This document shows, piece by piece, positions 43,157 to 50,943 of a DNA stretch of 64,000 nucleotides. Numbering within the stretch: the first letter of the stretch is position 1; every line of letters starts with the position of its first letter. The position numbers and the translations under genes were made by a program. Under the pieces are notes generated by a model. It saw nothing but the letters and a program-made list of their open reading frames with translations, was not told the DNA's origin and ran no database searches. The DNA comes from Algoriphagus mannitolivorans DSM 15301. Its GTDB lineage: Bacteria; Bacteroidota; Bacteroidia; Cytophagales; Cyclobacteriaceae. The stretch is from positions 1 to 64,000 of the forward strand of contig NZ_AUBV01000014.1 in the NCBI RefSeq assembly GCF_000429425.1, read 5' to 3'.

Positions 43157-44045
43157 CTTTTCTCCAATAAATTCCCATTATCCCTGATTTTCCAAAAGCA
43201 ACGGAAAGCAACTCCAAAAGAAGGGCAAATGGCAAGAGCATTGCGATACCCATAAGAAGCCCTACAGATTTTTTTCTCTTTAGCCTTAAAATCAGATTTT
43301 CCTTAAATCCAAACAGGCTCATCAGGGCCTGCAACATCCCTAATACTCCCAGGTGAACCGAAAAGGAGCGAATCCCAGCTTTGGAAAATCCGAGTTGCTT
43401 CAGTTGATCAATGAGACTTTGTGCTGTCCAATGCGATAAATGTTTGGGAATATCCCAATGCATCCACTGATTGCCGGCGATTTTTGCCTGCCAGGAATCT
43501 GCTCTTGGAACTTCAAGGTATAAGATGCCCCCTTTGGCTAGGTTATCATTAGTGAGTTGCTTCAACAATTCAATAGGTGCAGGAAGGTGTTCCAGAACAT
43601 GATTGAGTGTGATGAGATCAAAGTTGCCATTCTCTATTTTCCCCTGAGAATACAAACTGGTCAATACTTCCACTCCATACTTTTCCCGGGCGAATTTGGC
43701 CCTTTCTGCCTCGGTTTCGATTCCCAGACCCTTCCAACCCATAGCATTGGCCACTGCCAGAAACTGGCCTTTTCCTGATCCAAAATCCAACAGGCGATTG
43801 GCTTGAGGGAAAAGAGATTGCGCTTGACGGAGTACTTTTCGAGCTTCAGAAAAGATGATTTTTTCAAAAATTGAAGTTCGATTATCGACTACTGCATAGA
43901 CTTCATCCCGATACAGTTCTTCCCATTGAATCTCTTTAGGGAGGAAAGTCCATCGAACTCCGCAAGTGGAACAATCGCAAATGGAATAAGGAGAGTGGGA
44001 AAAATTGGGGGGAGTTTTGCAGACCGGACAGATTACTTGCCGCAT
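43149..44045 (-). CDS. SAM-dependent methyltransferase with zinc-ribbon start
   Basis: The first 35 residues contain two Cys pairs (CPVC and CSTC, with CDC before it), a probable zinc ribbon. A class I methyltransferase domain follows, with SAM loop LLDFGSGKGQFL and HVLEHLPAP. The end is hydrophobic (a possible membrane helix, MGIAMLLPFALLLELLSVAF). It probably methylates a sugar or lipid-linked intermediate. It starts 3 bp after the upstream glycosyltransferase gene. Confidence 0.85.
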   Translation of the reverse strand: MRQVICPVCKTPPNFSHSPYSICDCSTCGVRWTFLPKEIQWEELYRDEVYAVVDNRTSIFEKIIFSEARKVLRQAQSLFPQANRLLDFGSGKGQFLAVANAMGWKGLGIETEAERAKFAREKYGVEVLTSLYSQGKIENGNFDLITLNHVLEHLPAPIELLKQLTNDNLAKGGILYLEVPRADSWQAKIAGNQWMHWDIPKHLSHWTAQSLIDQLKQLGFSKAGIRSFSVHLGVLGMLQALMSLFGFKENLILRLKRKKSVGLLMGIAMLLPFALLLELLSVAFGKSGIMGIYWRKDG

Positions 44046-44048
44046 GGA

Positions 44049-45173
44049 TTAAGGACCGGGTTTCAGAATGAGCTGTTGAAAAGCTTCGATAAATTTTTGG
44101 GAAGAAAAATCCTTGGATCGCACTTTTCCATTTTGGATAAGCAAATCTCTCAAGTCGTTTTCCTGTTCCAAAAGTATCATTTTTTCGGTCAAGTCTGCCT
44201 GGTTTCCGGTTTGAAAAGATAATCCGGCCCCATTGGCGACTTCCAATAATGCGGGTTGATCAGAATGGATCACCGGCACTCCAAAGCCCATAGATTCCAA
44301 AATAGGAATGCCAAAGCCCTCATTTTGGGAAGGGAAAACATAGGCAAAAGCACCTTCATACAAGGATTTGATTTGGCTGTCTGTAATATATCCCGTGAGG
44401 AGAATCTGATTTTGGAGGCCTAGTTTCTCGACAAGACTTTGGACTATCGGGAAATCATTCATTTGCTTGCTTTGGCCCGGACCACCTGCAAGAACGAGTT
44501 TTTTGGAACTTTGGGATTTCTTCAAATACGAGGCATAAGATTCTACCAAAAGGGGGATGTTTTTTCTCCGGTCAAAGGTCCCGATGTGTAAGAAATAGTC
44601 ATTTGCCTCTAGTTGGTGCTCTGCCAAAAACTTCTGATCCACCGCAGCATTGAGGCCCTTGGGGGCTTGATAGACCACCTCAATCGGCCAGGATTTTCCC
44701 AGAAACTGTTCCAAAGACTGCTTTGAATATTGCGTGGTAGTAATCAAGGTAGTGTCTTCTTTGAGACCTTTTTTGATCAGGCTGAGAAAGTATTTTCTCC
44801 ACCAGCGAGGGTAGTTTTCGGGCATTTGCCAGAAAAACGCATCGTGTATCACAGTCATTCTCCTGCATCCCAGAGTGGCTGCAGGTGATACAAAATCTGG
44901 ACAAATTAGGATATCCGGTTTGAATTTTTTCACCATATCCGGAAGCTGAAATTCCTTCCACCGGAAATAGTCCATGTGGTAATTCAACTTTTGAATTTTG
45001 GATTTCAGGTCTTTATAGGAAACATCAGCAGCCTGCTTGTCCGGTTCATGGGTAAAAATCCATTCAATCTCCTTATGTGGATATTTTCGGGCTGCCTTTG
45101 CCAGCTCTACCATGTAGGTTTTGATCCCGGTACTGGCGACGTTGAGGTATTGAAGATCGAGGAGGACTTTCAA
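44049..45173 (-). CDS. GT4-family glycosyltransferase (first gene of the four-gene run)
   Basis: A 374-residue GT-B enzyme with family traits FLHIGTFDRRKNIPLLVESY, FVFPSQNEGFGIPILESMGFGVPVIHSD and TGYITDSQIKSLYEGA. These are typical of mannosyl-transferase-like GT4 members. It leads the run 45173-40893, and 334 bp without a gene lie upstream, shared with the divergent higBA promoter. The sugar is unknown. Confidence 0.9.
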   Translation of the reverse strand: MKVLLDLQYLNVASTGIKTYMVELAKAARKYPHKEIEWIFTHEPDKQAADVSYKDLKSKIQKLNYHMDYFRWKEFQLPDMVKKFKPDILICPDFVSPAATLGCRRMTVIHDAFFWQMPENYPRWWRKYFLSLIKKGLKEDTTLITTTQYSKQSLEQFLGKSWPIEVVYQAPKGLNAAVDQKFLAEHQLEANDYFLHIGTFDRRKNIPLLVESYASYLKKSQSSKKLVLAGGPGQSKQMNDFPIVQSLVEKLGLQNQILLTGYITDSQIKSLYEGAFAYVFPSQNEGFGIPILESMGFGVPVIHSDQPALLEVANGAGLSFQTGNQADLTEKMILLEQENDLRDLLIQNGKVRSKDFSSQKFIEAFQQLILKPGP

Positions 45174-45507
45174 GGAAAATGGATTTTGATTCTATGGTGA
45201 TAAATTGACCAAAGACAAGGAATTCCCTTCTAATGGAGTTTTAATTTAGGAATTAAGTGCACAGAATTCGTAAAATATTCCAAAATTCATGGATTCCACT
45301 TTTCATATAAAAAGCTTGGTGAAATAAGAATTCGCAATCTGGAGAATGAAATTTTGTATTTAAAGCAATGAGTCTTTTTCCAAAAAAGGATGAATCACTC
45401 GCTAGAAGTAGAGTGAATAAATTTTGACAATTAGATTATACAGGTTTTAATAAGTTTTCAAAATGAAAACTTTATGCTATCTTCCATCGTTTTCATAACA
45501 GCAGGCA
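45174..45507. other. AT-rich intergenic stretch with divergent promoters
   Basis: These 334 bp separate the glycosyltransferase run from higBA. The only clear structure is the higBA operator dyad at 45452-45472. I see no gene. Confidence 0.6.
45452..45472 (+). promoter_or_regulatory. Candidate HigA operator
   Basis: AAGTTTTCA (45452-45460) and TGAAAACTT (45464-45472) form a perfect 9-bp dyad with a 3-bp centre, 35 bp before the higB start. HigA-type antitoxins usually bind such a site. Confidence 0.6.
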
Positions 45508-45813
45508 TTGAAAAACATCGTTGCGACTAAAAATCTGGTGGAGTTTTACAAAAAACATCCAGATTCCAAATCAAGTATAGAAACCTGGATTGCCATCACC
45601 AGACATGCTGTTTGGCTAAAACCATCAGATGTTATTCTGGATTTTCCAGACGCCGATCCTGTCAAAAACAATCGCGTGGTGTTCAATATTTCAGGAAATA
45701 AATACCGATTAATTGTCCAAATAAGTTATTTGAGGCAGTGGGTGTTTATCAAATTTATCGGAACACATGCTGAGTATGACAAAGTGGATGCAACTACTGT
45801 AGACCAATTTTAA
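45508..45813 (+). CDS. higB: HigB-family mRNA interferase toxin, TTG start
   Basis: A 101-residue HigB-type toxin of the RelE fold, recognised by VVFNISGNKYRLIVQISY and KFIGTHAEYDKVDA. It should cleave mRNA on ribosomes. The start is TTG at 45508; no ATG fits the family N-terminus. The toxin gene precedes the antitoxin, the order usual for higBA. It sits on the plus strand inside an otherwise minus-strand polysaccharide cluster. Confidence 0.9.
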   Translation: MKNIVATKNLVEFYKKHPDSKSSIETWIAITRHAVWLKPSDVILDFPDADPVKNNRVVFNISGNKYRLIVQISYLRQWVFIKFIGTHAEYDKVDATTVDQF

Positions 45814-45835
45814 CACCGGAAATCAGATTAGAATC

Positions 45836-46228
45836 ATGAAGTGGGAAAAGATTATCACGACAGAAAAGGAATATGATATGGCACTTGCCAGACTTTCAAA
45901 AATCTTCGAAGCGGATCCTGACAGTCCAGAAGGGATGGAGGCTGAATTGTTGGTTACTTTAATTGATAAATACGAAAAGGAGAATTTCCCGATTTCTCTT
46001 CCGGACCCTATTCTCGCCATCCAAGAAACTATGGAAAGAAAGGGACTTAAGGACAAAGATTTGATCCCTGCCATCGGTAGCAAAACCACCGTTAGCTTAG
46101 TATTAAATAAGAAAAGGGCAATGACCATCGAAATGGTTAGAAACCTTTCGAGTTTGTTGAATTTGCCGGTTGAGGTTCTTATTCAGCCCTATGAGTTGGA
46201 TGGTAAAAAGGAAAAAGTGAGCTTGTAG
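45836..46228 (+). CDS. higA: HigA-family antitoxin
   Basis: A 130-residue antitoxin with an XRE-type helix-turn-helix in the C-terminal half (ERKGLKDKDLIPAIGSKTTVSLVLNKKR in pieces) and an N-terminal toxin-binding part. It follows higB by 22 bp. It should neutralise HigB and repress the operon by binding the dyad at 45452. Confidence 0.9.
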   Translation: MKWEKIITTEKEYDMALARLSKIFEADPDSPEGMEAELLVTLIDKYEKENFPISLPDPILAIQETMERKGLKDKDLIPAIGSKTTVSLVLNKKRAMTIEMVRNLSSLLNLPVEVLIQPYELDGKKEKVSL

Positions 46229-46268
46229 TTAATTCTTGACAGTTCAGATTATTTTCCTTCAGGAGCAT

Positions 46269-47672
46269 TCATGTCTGCTCAATTTCCACACTTTTTTTCA
46301 AAATACTATAGTGGTGGACACTATACCCAATCATCCACCAAGTTAGCCAAGTGACATAAGTGTACATTTCGGCATTTGCCGTGAAAAGCGGTAAGAGCAT
46401 TCCTACTTTCGTCACAGCACCCACAAATGCCAAACGGGCAGTCATAGTGTTTTCTGTTTGATAAAAAACCCGGAGCGAAATAATTACTCCAGAGGCTAAT
46501 ACAAGGATGTAAAGAATCATCCCCAGCCAACCCAGTTGCACCCCATATATTAAAAACTGGTTTTCTCCTCCCACTCGAAGTTCATCCGTAACGCTTCCCA
46601 CATTTCCACTCATTGCCAAGCCAATACCCAAAGGATTGGCTAACATAGAATCCAAAGCCAAAAGCCACTCCACGACATGGCCTATGCTGGAAGTGTTTTC
46701 AAAAGTGAGGGTATCGACAACGAAAAAATAAAAATCTTCAGAAGCGAAGAAGATCACATAAAGCCCGAATCCCAGCAGGGCGAGGAATCCTGCCCCGATC
46801 AGTTTGTACAAGCGAAACACTAAGGCGATAAAGAAAATCATCACGAAAAAGGCCCCAAAGGCAGCCCGGGAAGCCGAGAATACCAAGCTTCCCAGAGAAC
46901 AAGCCATCACCAGCAGAGATAGCCAGTGCTGCTCTTTTTTGGTAGTCAGGAACCAAATCAAACCGGCCGCAAATCCCATCAAGACCGAACTGGCCATCTC
47001 CAGCGGGTCCGAGAAAAAGCTCGCCAATCGTTTGGTCACCGCTTGGGTCTCAAATGTCCAGGTCAACCCAAAATTACCGGTGGGATCGATGTCATTAATC
47101 GCCTGATTGTATAGGGCATACCCGGTGAATTGCTGCAAATGAGCACCTAGGACGAAGTTTTCAACCAGGTTGACGACAAAAGCGGCAATGGCGATGAGGA
47201 AAATGATGGAAAAAATCCGTTTGATTTCTATCTCCTCCATGCGGGTATTTCTTCCCAAAAAATACACCAGTCCAGGGATCAGCATACTTTTATAATACAA
47301 TGCTTTGTTCAGGAAAGATGCCTCTCCCAAGGGAAGCAATAAATAAGCAAAAGCCAATCCTAGAAAGCCTAAAAAGAACCAATCCACTGACTGTAGCCTG
47401 AAAGGATAGGCGCCTGGTTTTTTCTGATAAATGACAAAAACCAGTACCGAAGTAAGCACCACCAGTTCTTTGATCACCTGAAAAATTCCGACGATTTCAG
47501 AAGACCGGGTGGCCAAATAGACAATGCTTAAAGTCGTGATATAAAAAGGCAGAAAGGCTGCCAGAAAATAAATGAAATAGGTCCATTTACCCTGGAAAAC
47601 CATCTTTTCCAAGGTCCAAAGCAGTCCTGCTCCCACTCCTAGGGAAATCAATATGAAAAAAATCAGGGCCAT
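46269..47672 (-). CDS. O-antigen ligase/Wzy-like polymerase
   Basis: A 467-residue membrane protein with about ten to twelve hydrophobic helices and a large outer loop in the second half, the layout of Wzy polymerases and WaaL ligases. Sequence gives no catalytic signature beyond this. Its place, next to a flippase, a co-polymerase and an exporter, favours polymerase of a Wzx/Wzy pathway. It overlaps the GT2 gene by 10 bp. Confidence 0.8.
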   Translation of the reverse strand: MALIFFILISLGVGAGLLWTLEKMVFQGKWTYFIYFLAAFLPFYITTLSIVYLATRSSEIVGIFQVIKELVVLTSVLVFVIYQKKPGAYPFRLQSVDWFFLGFLGLAFAYLLLPLGEASFLNKALYYKSMLIPGLVYFLGRNTRMEEIEIKRIFSIIFLIAIAAFVVNLVENFVLGAHLQQFTGYALYNQAINDIDPTGNFGLTWTFETQAVTKRLASFFSDPLEMASSVLMGFAAGLIWFLTTKKEQHWLSLLVMACSLGSLVFSASRAAFGAFFVMIFFIALVFRLYKLIGAGFLALLGFGLYVIFFASEDFYFFVVDTLTFENTSSIGHVVEWLLALDSMLANPLGIGLAMSGNVGSVTDELRVGGENQFLIYGVQLGWLGMILYILVLASGVIISLRVFYQTENTMTARLAFVGAVTKVGMLLPLFTANAEMYTYVTWLTWWMIGYSVHHYSILKKSVEIEQT

Positions 47673-48586
47673 GCTGGAGGGGCTTGAAGTTTTTCCCGAA
47701 ACCCATCTCTAATTCCCTTCACTACTGCTTTTAGCTTTTTAAACCTTCTTCTTCCCAAGAAATACAGCATCCAAAAGAAGAATCTTGCCAAATGATAGCC
47801 GAACCCCATATAGGCTTTGTACTTCCGGAGCAGTAAAATCTGATTTCTGACATGGTAATAAAATACCTTTGGGCTAAGGACTCCTTCTATATGGGATTTT
47901 TTGGAGGCAGCTCCAGCTTCGTGGTAGATTACTGCCTTCGGTGCCAATTCAAGGGAAAATCCTTGTTTCTTGATCCGAAGCGACCACTCCACATCTTCAA
48001 AATAGATGAAATATTGTTCGTTTAGAAGGCCGCTTTTGAGCAAAGCTTCTCTGGAAACCATCATACAGCATCCCGTTGCCCAGTCGATTTGTGGGGATTT
48101 TACCCGGTAATTTACCAAAGGCTCACGGTCTCCAAGCGTGACCGCTCGTCCGAGCTTGGGATTCCATTTCCCACCTGCACTCCATATTTTTTTAGGCTGA
48201 TGCAGAAACAAGATCATGGGTTGCACGACACCGAGGGATTTCCCTTGTCGGAACCTGAGGACCATTTCCCCTAAAAAATCAGGGGCTACTTGGGTGTCAT
48301 TATTCAGCAAACAGACATGAGAAAAGCCCTGTTCCAAGGCCCAACAGATGCCGACATTATTTCCTCCTGCAAAGCCTAAGTTTTGGGAGTTCTGGATAAG
48401 TTCGATTTCAGGAAAAGAGGTTTTAAGCTGCTTTCCTTCAGGGTTGGCAGAGGCATTATCCACCACTACTACTTTGAAATTAGGGTAGTCGACCTGGCGC
48501 AGGGATTCCAAACAGGCCTCGGTATATTCCAGCCCGTTCCAGTTGACCAAGATAATCGCAACAGAAATCTCAGGAGTAGAAGCCAT
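47663..48586 (-). CDS. GT2-family glycosyltransferase (rhamnosyltransferase-like)
   Basis: A 307-residue GT-A enzyme with IILVNWNG at the start, the donor-binding acidic residues in LLNNDTQVAP, and the later EDVEWSLRIKKQG motif (ED...W) typical of this group. A hydrophobic tail suggests membrane association. It overlaps the flippase gene by 17 bp and the polymerase gene by 10 bp, so the three are coupled. Confidence 0.92.
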   Translation of the reverse strand: MASTPEISVAIILVNWNGLEYTEACLESLRQVDYPNFKVVVVDNASANPEGKQLKTSFPEIELIQNSQNLGFAGGNNVGICWALEQGFSHVCLLNNDTQVAPDFLGEMVLRFRQGKSLGVVQPMILFLHQPKKIWSAGGKWNPKLGRAVTLGDREPLVNYRVKSPQIDWATGCCMMVSREALLKSGLLNEQYFIYFEDVEWSLRIKKQGFSLELAPKAVIYHEAGAASKKSHIEGVLSPKVFYYHVRNQILLLRKYKAYMGFGYHLARFFFWMLYFLGRRRFKKLKAVVKGIRDGFREKLQAPPAWP

Positions 48587-49862
48587 GAATCAATTTAGGA
48601 TTGTGTCGGTACAAAAGGACCAGACAAATGAGAAACACGATGATTTCCGTGGATAAAATCCCCAGACAAAGCCCCATTCCTCCGTAATTTGCTGTCAGGA
48701 ATGCCGATACCAAAACCATATACAGGCACATCATCCAGCTGGCCCGAAACAAAAGGGACTTTAAATCCGCCACAAGAAGAAGCAATATATGGGCAACATT
48801 GAGGCAGGCTAGAAAAGGCACAGCTGCCAAAAGTTGAAGATACATCACAGAGTCTGCAAGATTGGAGCGGGAAAGGACTTGAATGATCCATGGGGCCGCT
48901 GCATAGGTGCCGAGAGAAATCACAGCGCCTACCAATACAACACGGACATAGACTCTTTTCAGAAACTTATAGAAGGATGGAGGATCTTCCTTATACAATT
49001 TGGCGGCATTTGGGAATATAGCCTGAATGATCAAGGCAGGAAAAAGCCTAAGTACCATGATCACTCTTTCGGCTAAACTGTACATCCCCAAGGTCTCGGC
49101 TGCGGAGAAAAAGCTCAGAATGATCAAGCCGCCATTGATGGAAATATGGCTTGCCAGATTACTGAAAAACAAGAGTACATTATCCTTTAGGCTGATCCAG
49201 ATCGCAGCAAATTCAGGTCTGTAAAAGCGGATATCCATCAGGCTGTGGATATATCCCAAAAGGAAAAGGTTGATTCCTAATCCAAAAAATCCCATCAGGA
49301 AATTCACCCAAAGGCTTTGCTCCGGGCGATGGATAAAAAGTACGATTCCCATCAAGAAGAGCAGCTTGGAAAAGATATTGGCAATGGACACCAGTTTCAT
49401 TTTTTCCATTCCCTGAAAAAACCAAAGAGGAAGTGTAGCCTCCGAAAAGAGCAAAAGCAGGGAAAAGATTAAAATCCATTGATAGTCTTCGAAAAGGTTA
49501 AAGCCAAAAATTCCGATGAAAATAGCCAGGGCCGCAAATGTGGCCAACAAAAGTTTGGCGGAAAATACATTGGAAACCAAATGCGACAAAGCCTCTTTGT
49601 CTTTTTGGTTGATAGCTACTTCACGTGGTGCACTGAGATTGTACCCAAATCCTACCCAAATATTCAGCAAAATGATCACAGAGAGGGCAAGGTTGACCAA
49701 GCCAAATTGATCCACGCCAATACTCTGGATCAGCAGCGGCATAGAAATGATCGAGATCAGCACATTGGAGGACTGAATCACCGCCAAAAACAAAAAATTC
49801 TGGATGGATTTGTTTCGGATAAAATTCCCGATCGGGATGAGTTGGTTGAGTTTTTCAAACAT
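48570..49862 (-). CDS. Wzx-like oligosaccharide flippase
   Basis: A 430-residue membrane protein with about twelve helices and the polysaccharide-synthesis N-terminal pattern (SMPLLIQSIGVDQFGLVNLA). It should flip lipid-linked repeat units across the inner membrane. It starts 13 bp after the Wzz-like gene and overlaps the GT2 gene, fitting one operon with exporter and polymerase. Confidence 0.88.
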   Translation of the reverse strand: MFEKLNQLIPIGNFIRNKSIQNFLFLAVIQSSNVLISIISMPLLIQSIGVDQFGLVNLALSVIILLNIWVGFGYNLSAPREVAINQKDKEALSHLVSNVFSAKLLLATFAALAIFIGIFGFNLFEDYQWILIFSLLLLFSEATLPLWFFQGMEKMKLVSIANIFSKLLFLMGIVLFIHRPEQSLWVNFLMGFFGLGINLFLLGYIHSLMDIRFYRPEFAAIWISLKDNVLLFFSNLASHISINGGLIILSFFSAAETLGMYSLAERVIMVLRLFPALIIQAIFPNAAKLYKEDPPSFYKFLKRVYVRVVLVGAVISLGTYAAAPWIIQVLSRSNLADSVMYLQLLAAVPFLACLNVAHILLLLVADLKSLLFRASWMMCLYMVLVSAFLTANYGGMGLCLGILSTEIIVFLICLVLLYRHNPKLIHGFYS

Positions 49863-49875
49863 GGCAGCCTAGAGT

Positions 49876-50943
49876 TTAGCTTTCCTGCACATGTTTTTGG
49901 TACAGTCTGCGGAAGTAAAGTCCAAATAAAACCAGAAGACCAGCGAAAATGGCTCCCAAGACCATGCCTTTTACCAAGCGGATTTCTGTCCGTTTCAGCG
50001 GGAATCTGGGAGAGTCGATGATTTGGATCAAAGGGGAATTGTTGCGGTGGTTGACCTTGGCGATTTCGAGATTTTTGACAATTTCCTGATATACTGCCCC
50101 CGTGGCTTGTACATCAATTTGACGCTTTCGGCTTTCTACGGTAGCACTTGTCAATAAGGGGTTCGCATTAGGCACCCGGTCCTGGGCTGAGGCGTAGGCC
50201 CCGATACTTTCATCCAAGATAGCCCTCACAGAATCCGCTTGAGATTGAAGGATGGCCAGGTTTTCTCCCGTCTTTTTGGTTTTGGTCTCGAAATAGAAGG
50301 TATTGACTTTTCCTACCAAAGTCTCATTGAATACCTTAGCAAAAGCCTGGTCTTTCGAGGAAATACTTACCTGAATGATGCTGAGTTTCCGATCAGGTTT
50401 GGCTACGGCAAGCTGGCTTTCCCGGATTAATTTGGCTACTTCAAAGATTACCGAGTCTTGTGTAATGCTGAAGTTTTCCCGGGGAATAGAAAAGTCCAAT
50501 TGGCTAAAATCAACTTTGGAGGCCCATTTTTCATCCAATTCCTCAAACTCGACAAATCGGTCAATCAAGAGTTTATCCCCTTCAAATGGACTCAACAAGG
50601 TCTCCCCAAGCATACGGTCCGAACGATAGAGCTCCATGATATTATCGCCTTGAAAAAGTCCGCTGGTACTTCCCAAGGAGCCCAAATTCACCCCCACCAA
50701 GGAAGCTAAACCGGACATCTGACCTATATTTCCCGCATCCCCTTCTTCAAGTACAAAGGAGGTCTCGGCATGGAAAACAGGCTTTTTGAAAATCGAGACC
50801 AATGCCCCTAGCCCAAGGCCGATAATTCCGGCCAGGAATAAGATTTTCCATTTGGAAAGGAAGTAAGCAAGCCAATCTTGTAAGTTTTGAATCACTTCAC
50901 GAAAGGTGAATTGATTGTCAGAAAAATGCTTATTCTCCGTCAT
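49876..50943 (-). CDS. Wzz-type polysaccharide co-polymerase
   Basis: A 355-residue inner-membrane protein with a membrane helix near 37-58 (FLAGIIGLGLGALVSIF), a long periplasmic helical part and a second helix near 328-345. This is the Wzz layout for controlling chain length. No cytosolic kinase domain is attached. Its ATG overlaps the stop of the SLBB exporter gene by 4 bp. Confidence 0.88.
   Translation of the reverse strand: MTENKHFSDNQFTFREVIQNLQDWLAYFLSKWKILFLAGIIGLGLGALVSIFKKPVFHAETSFVLEEGDAGNIGQMSGLASLVGVNLGSLGSTSGLFQGDNIMELYRSDRMLGETLLSPFEGDKLLIDRFVEFEELDEKWASKVDFSQLDFSIPRENFSITQDSVIFEVAKLIRESQLAVAKPDRKLSIIQVSISSKDQAFAKVFNETLVGKVNTFYFETKTKKTGENLAILQSQADSVRAILDESIGAYASAQDRVPNANPLLTSATVESRKRQIDVQATGAVYQEIVKNLEIAKVNHRNNSPLIQIIDSPRFPLKRTEIRLVKGMVLGAIFAGLLVLFGLYFRRLYQKHVQES

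Noticed and set aside
49479..50021. 180-codon plus-strand open frame
   Set aside because: It lies antisense to the flippase and co-polymerase genes, has no domain and poor composition, so it is a shadow frame.
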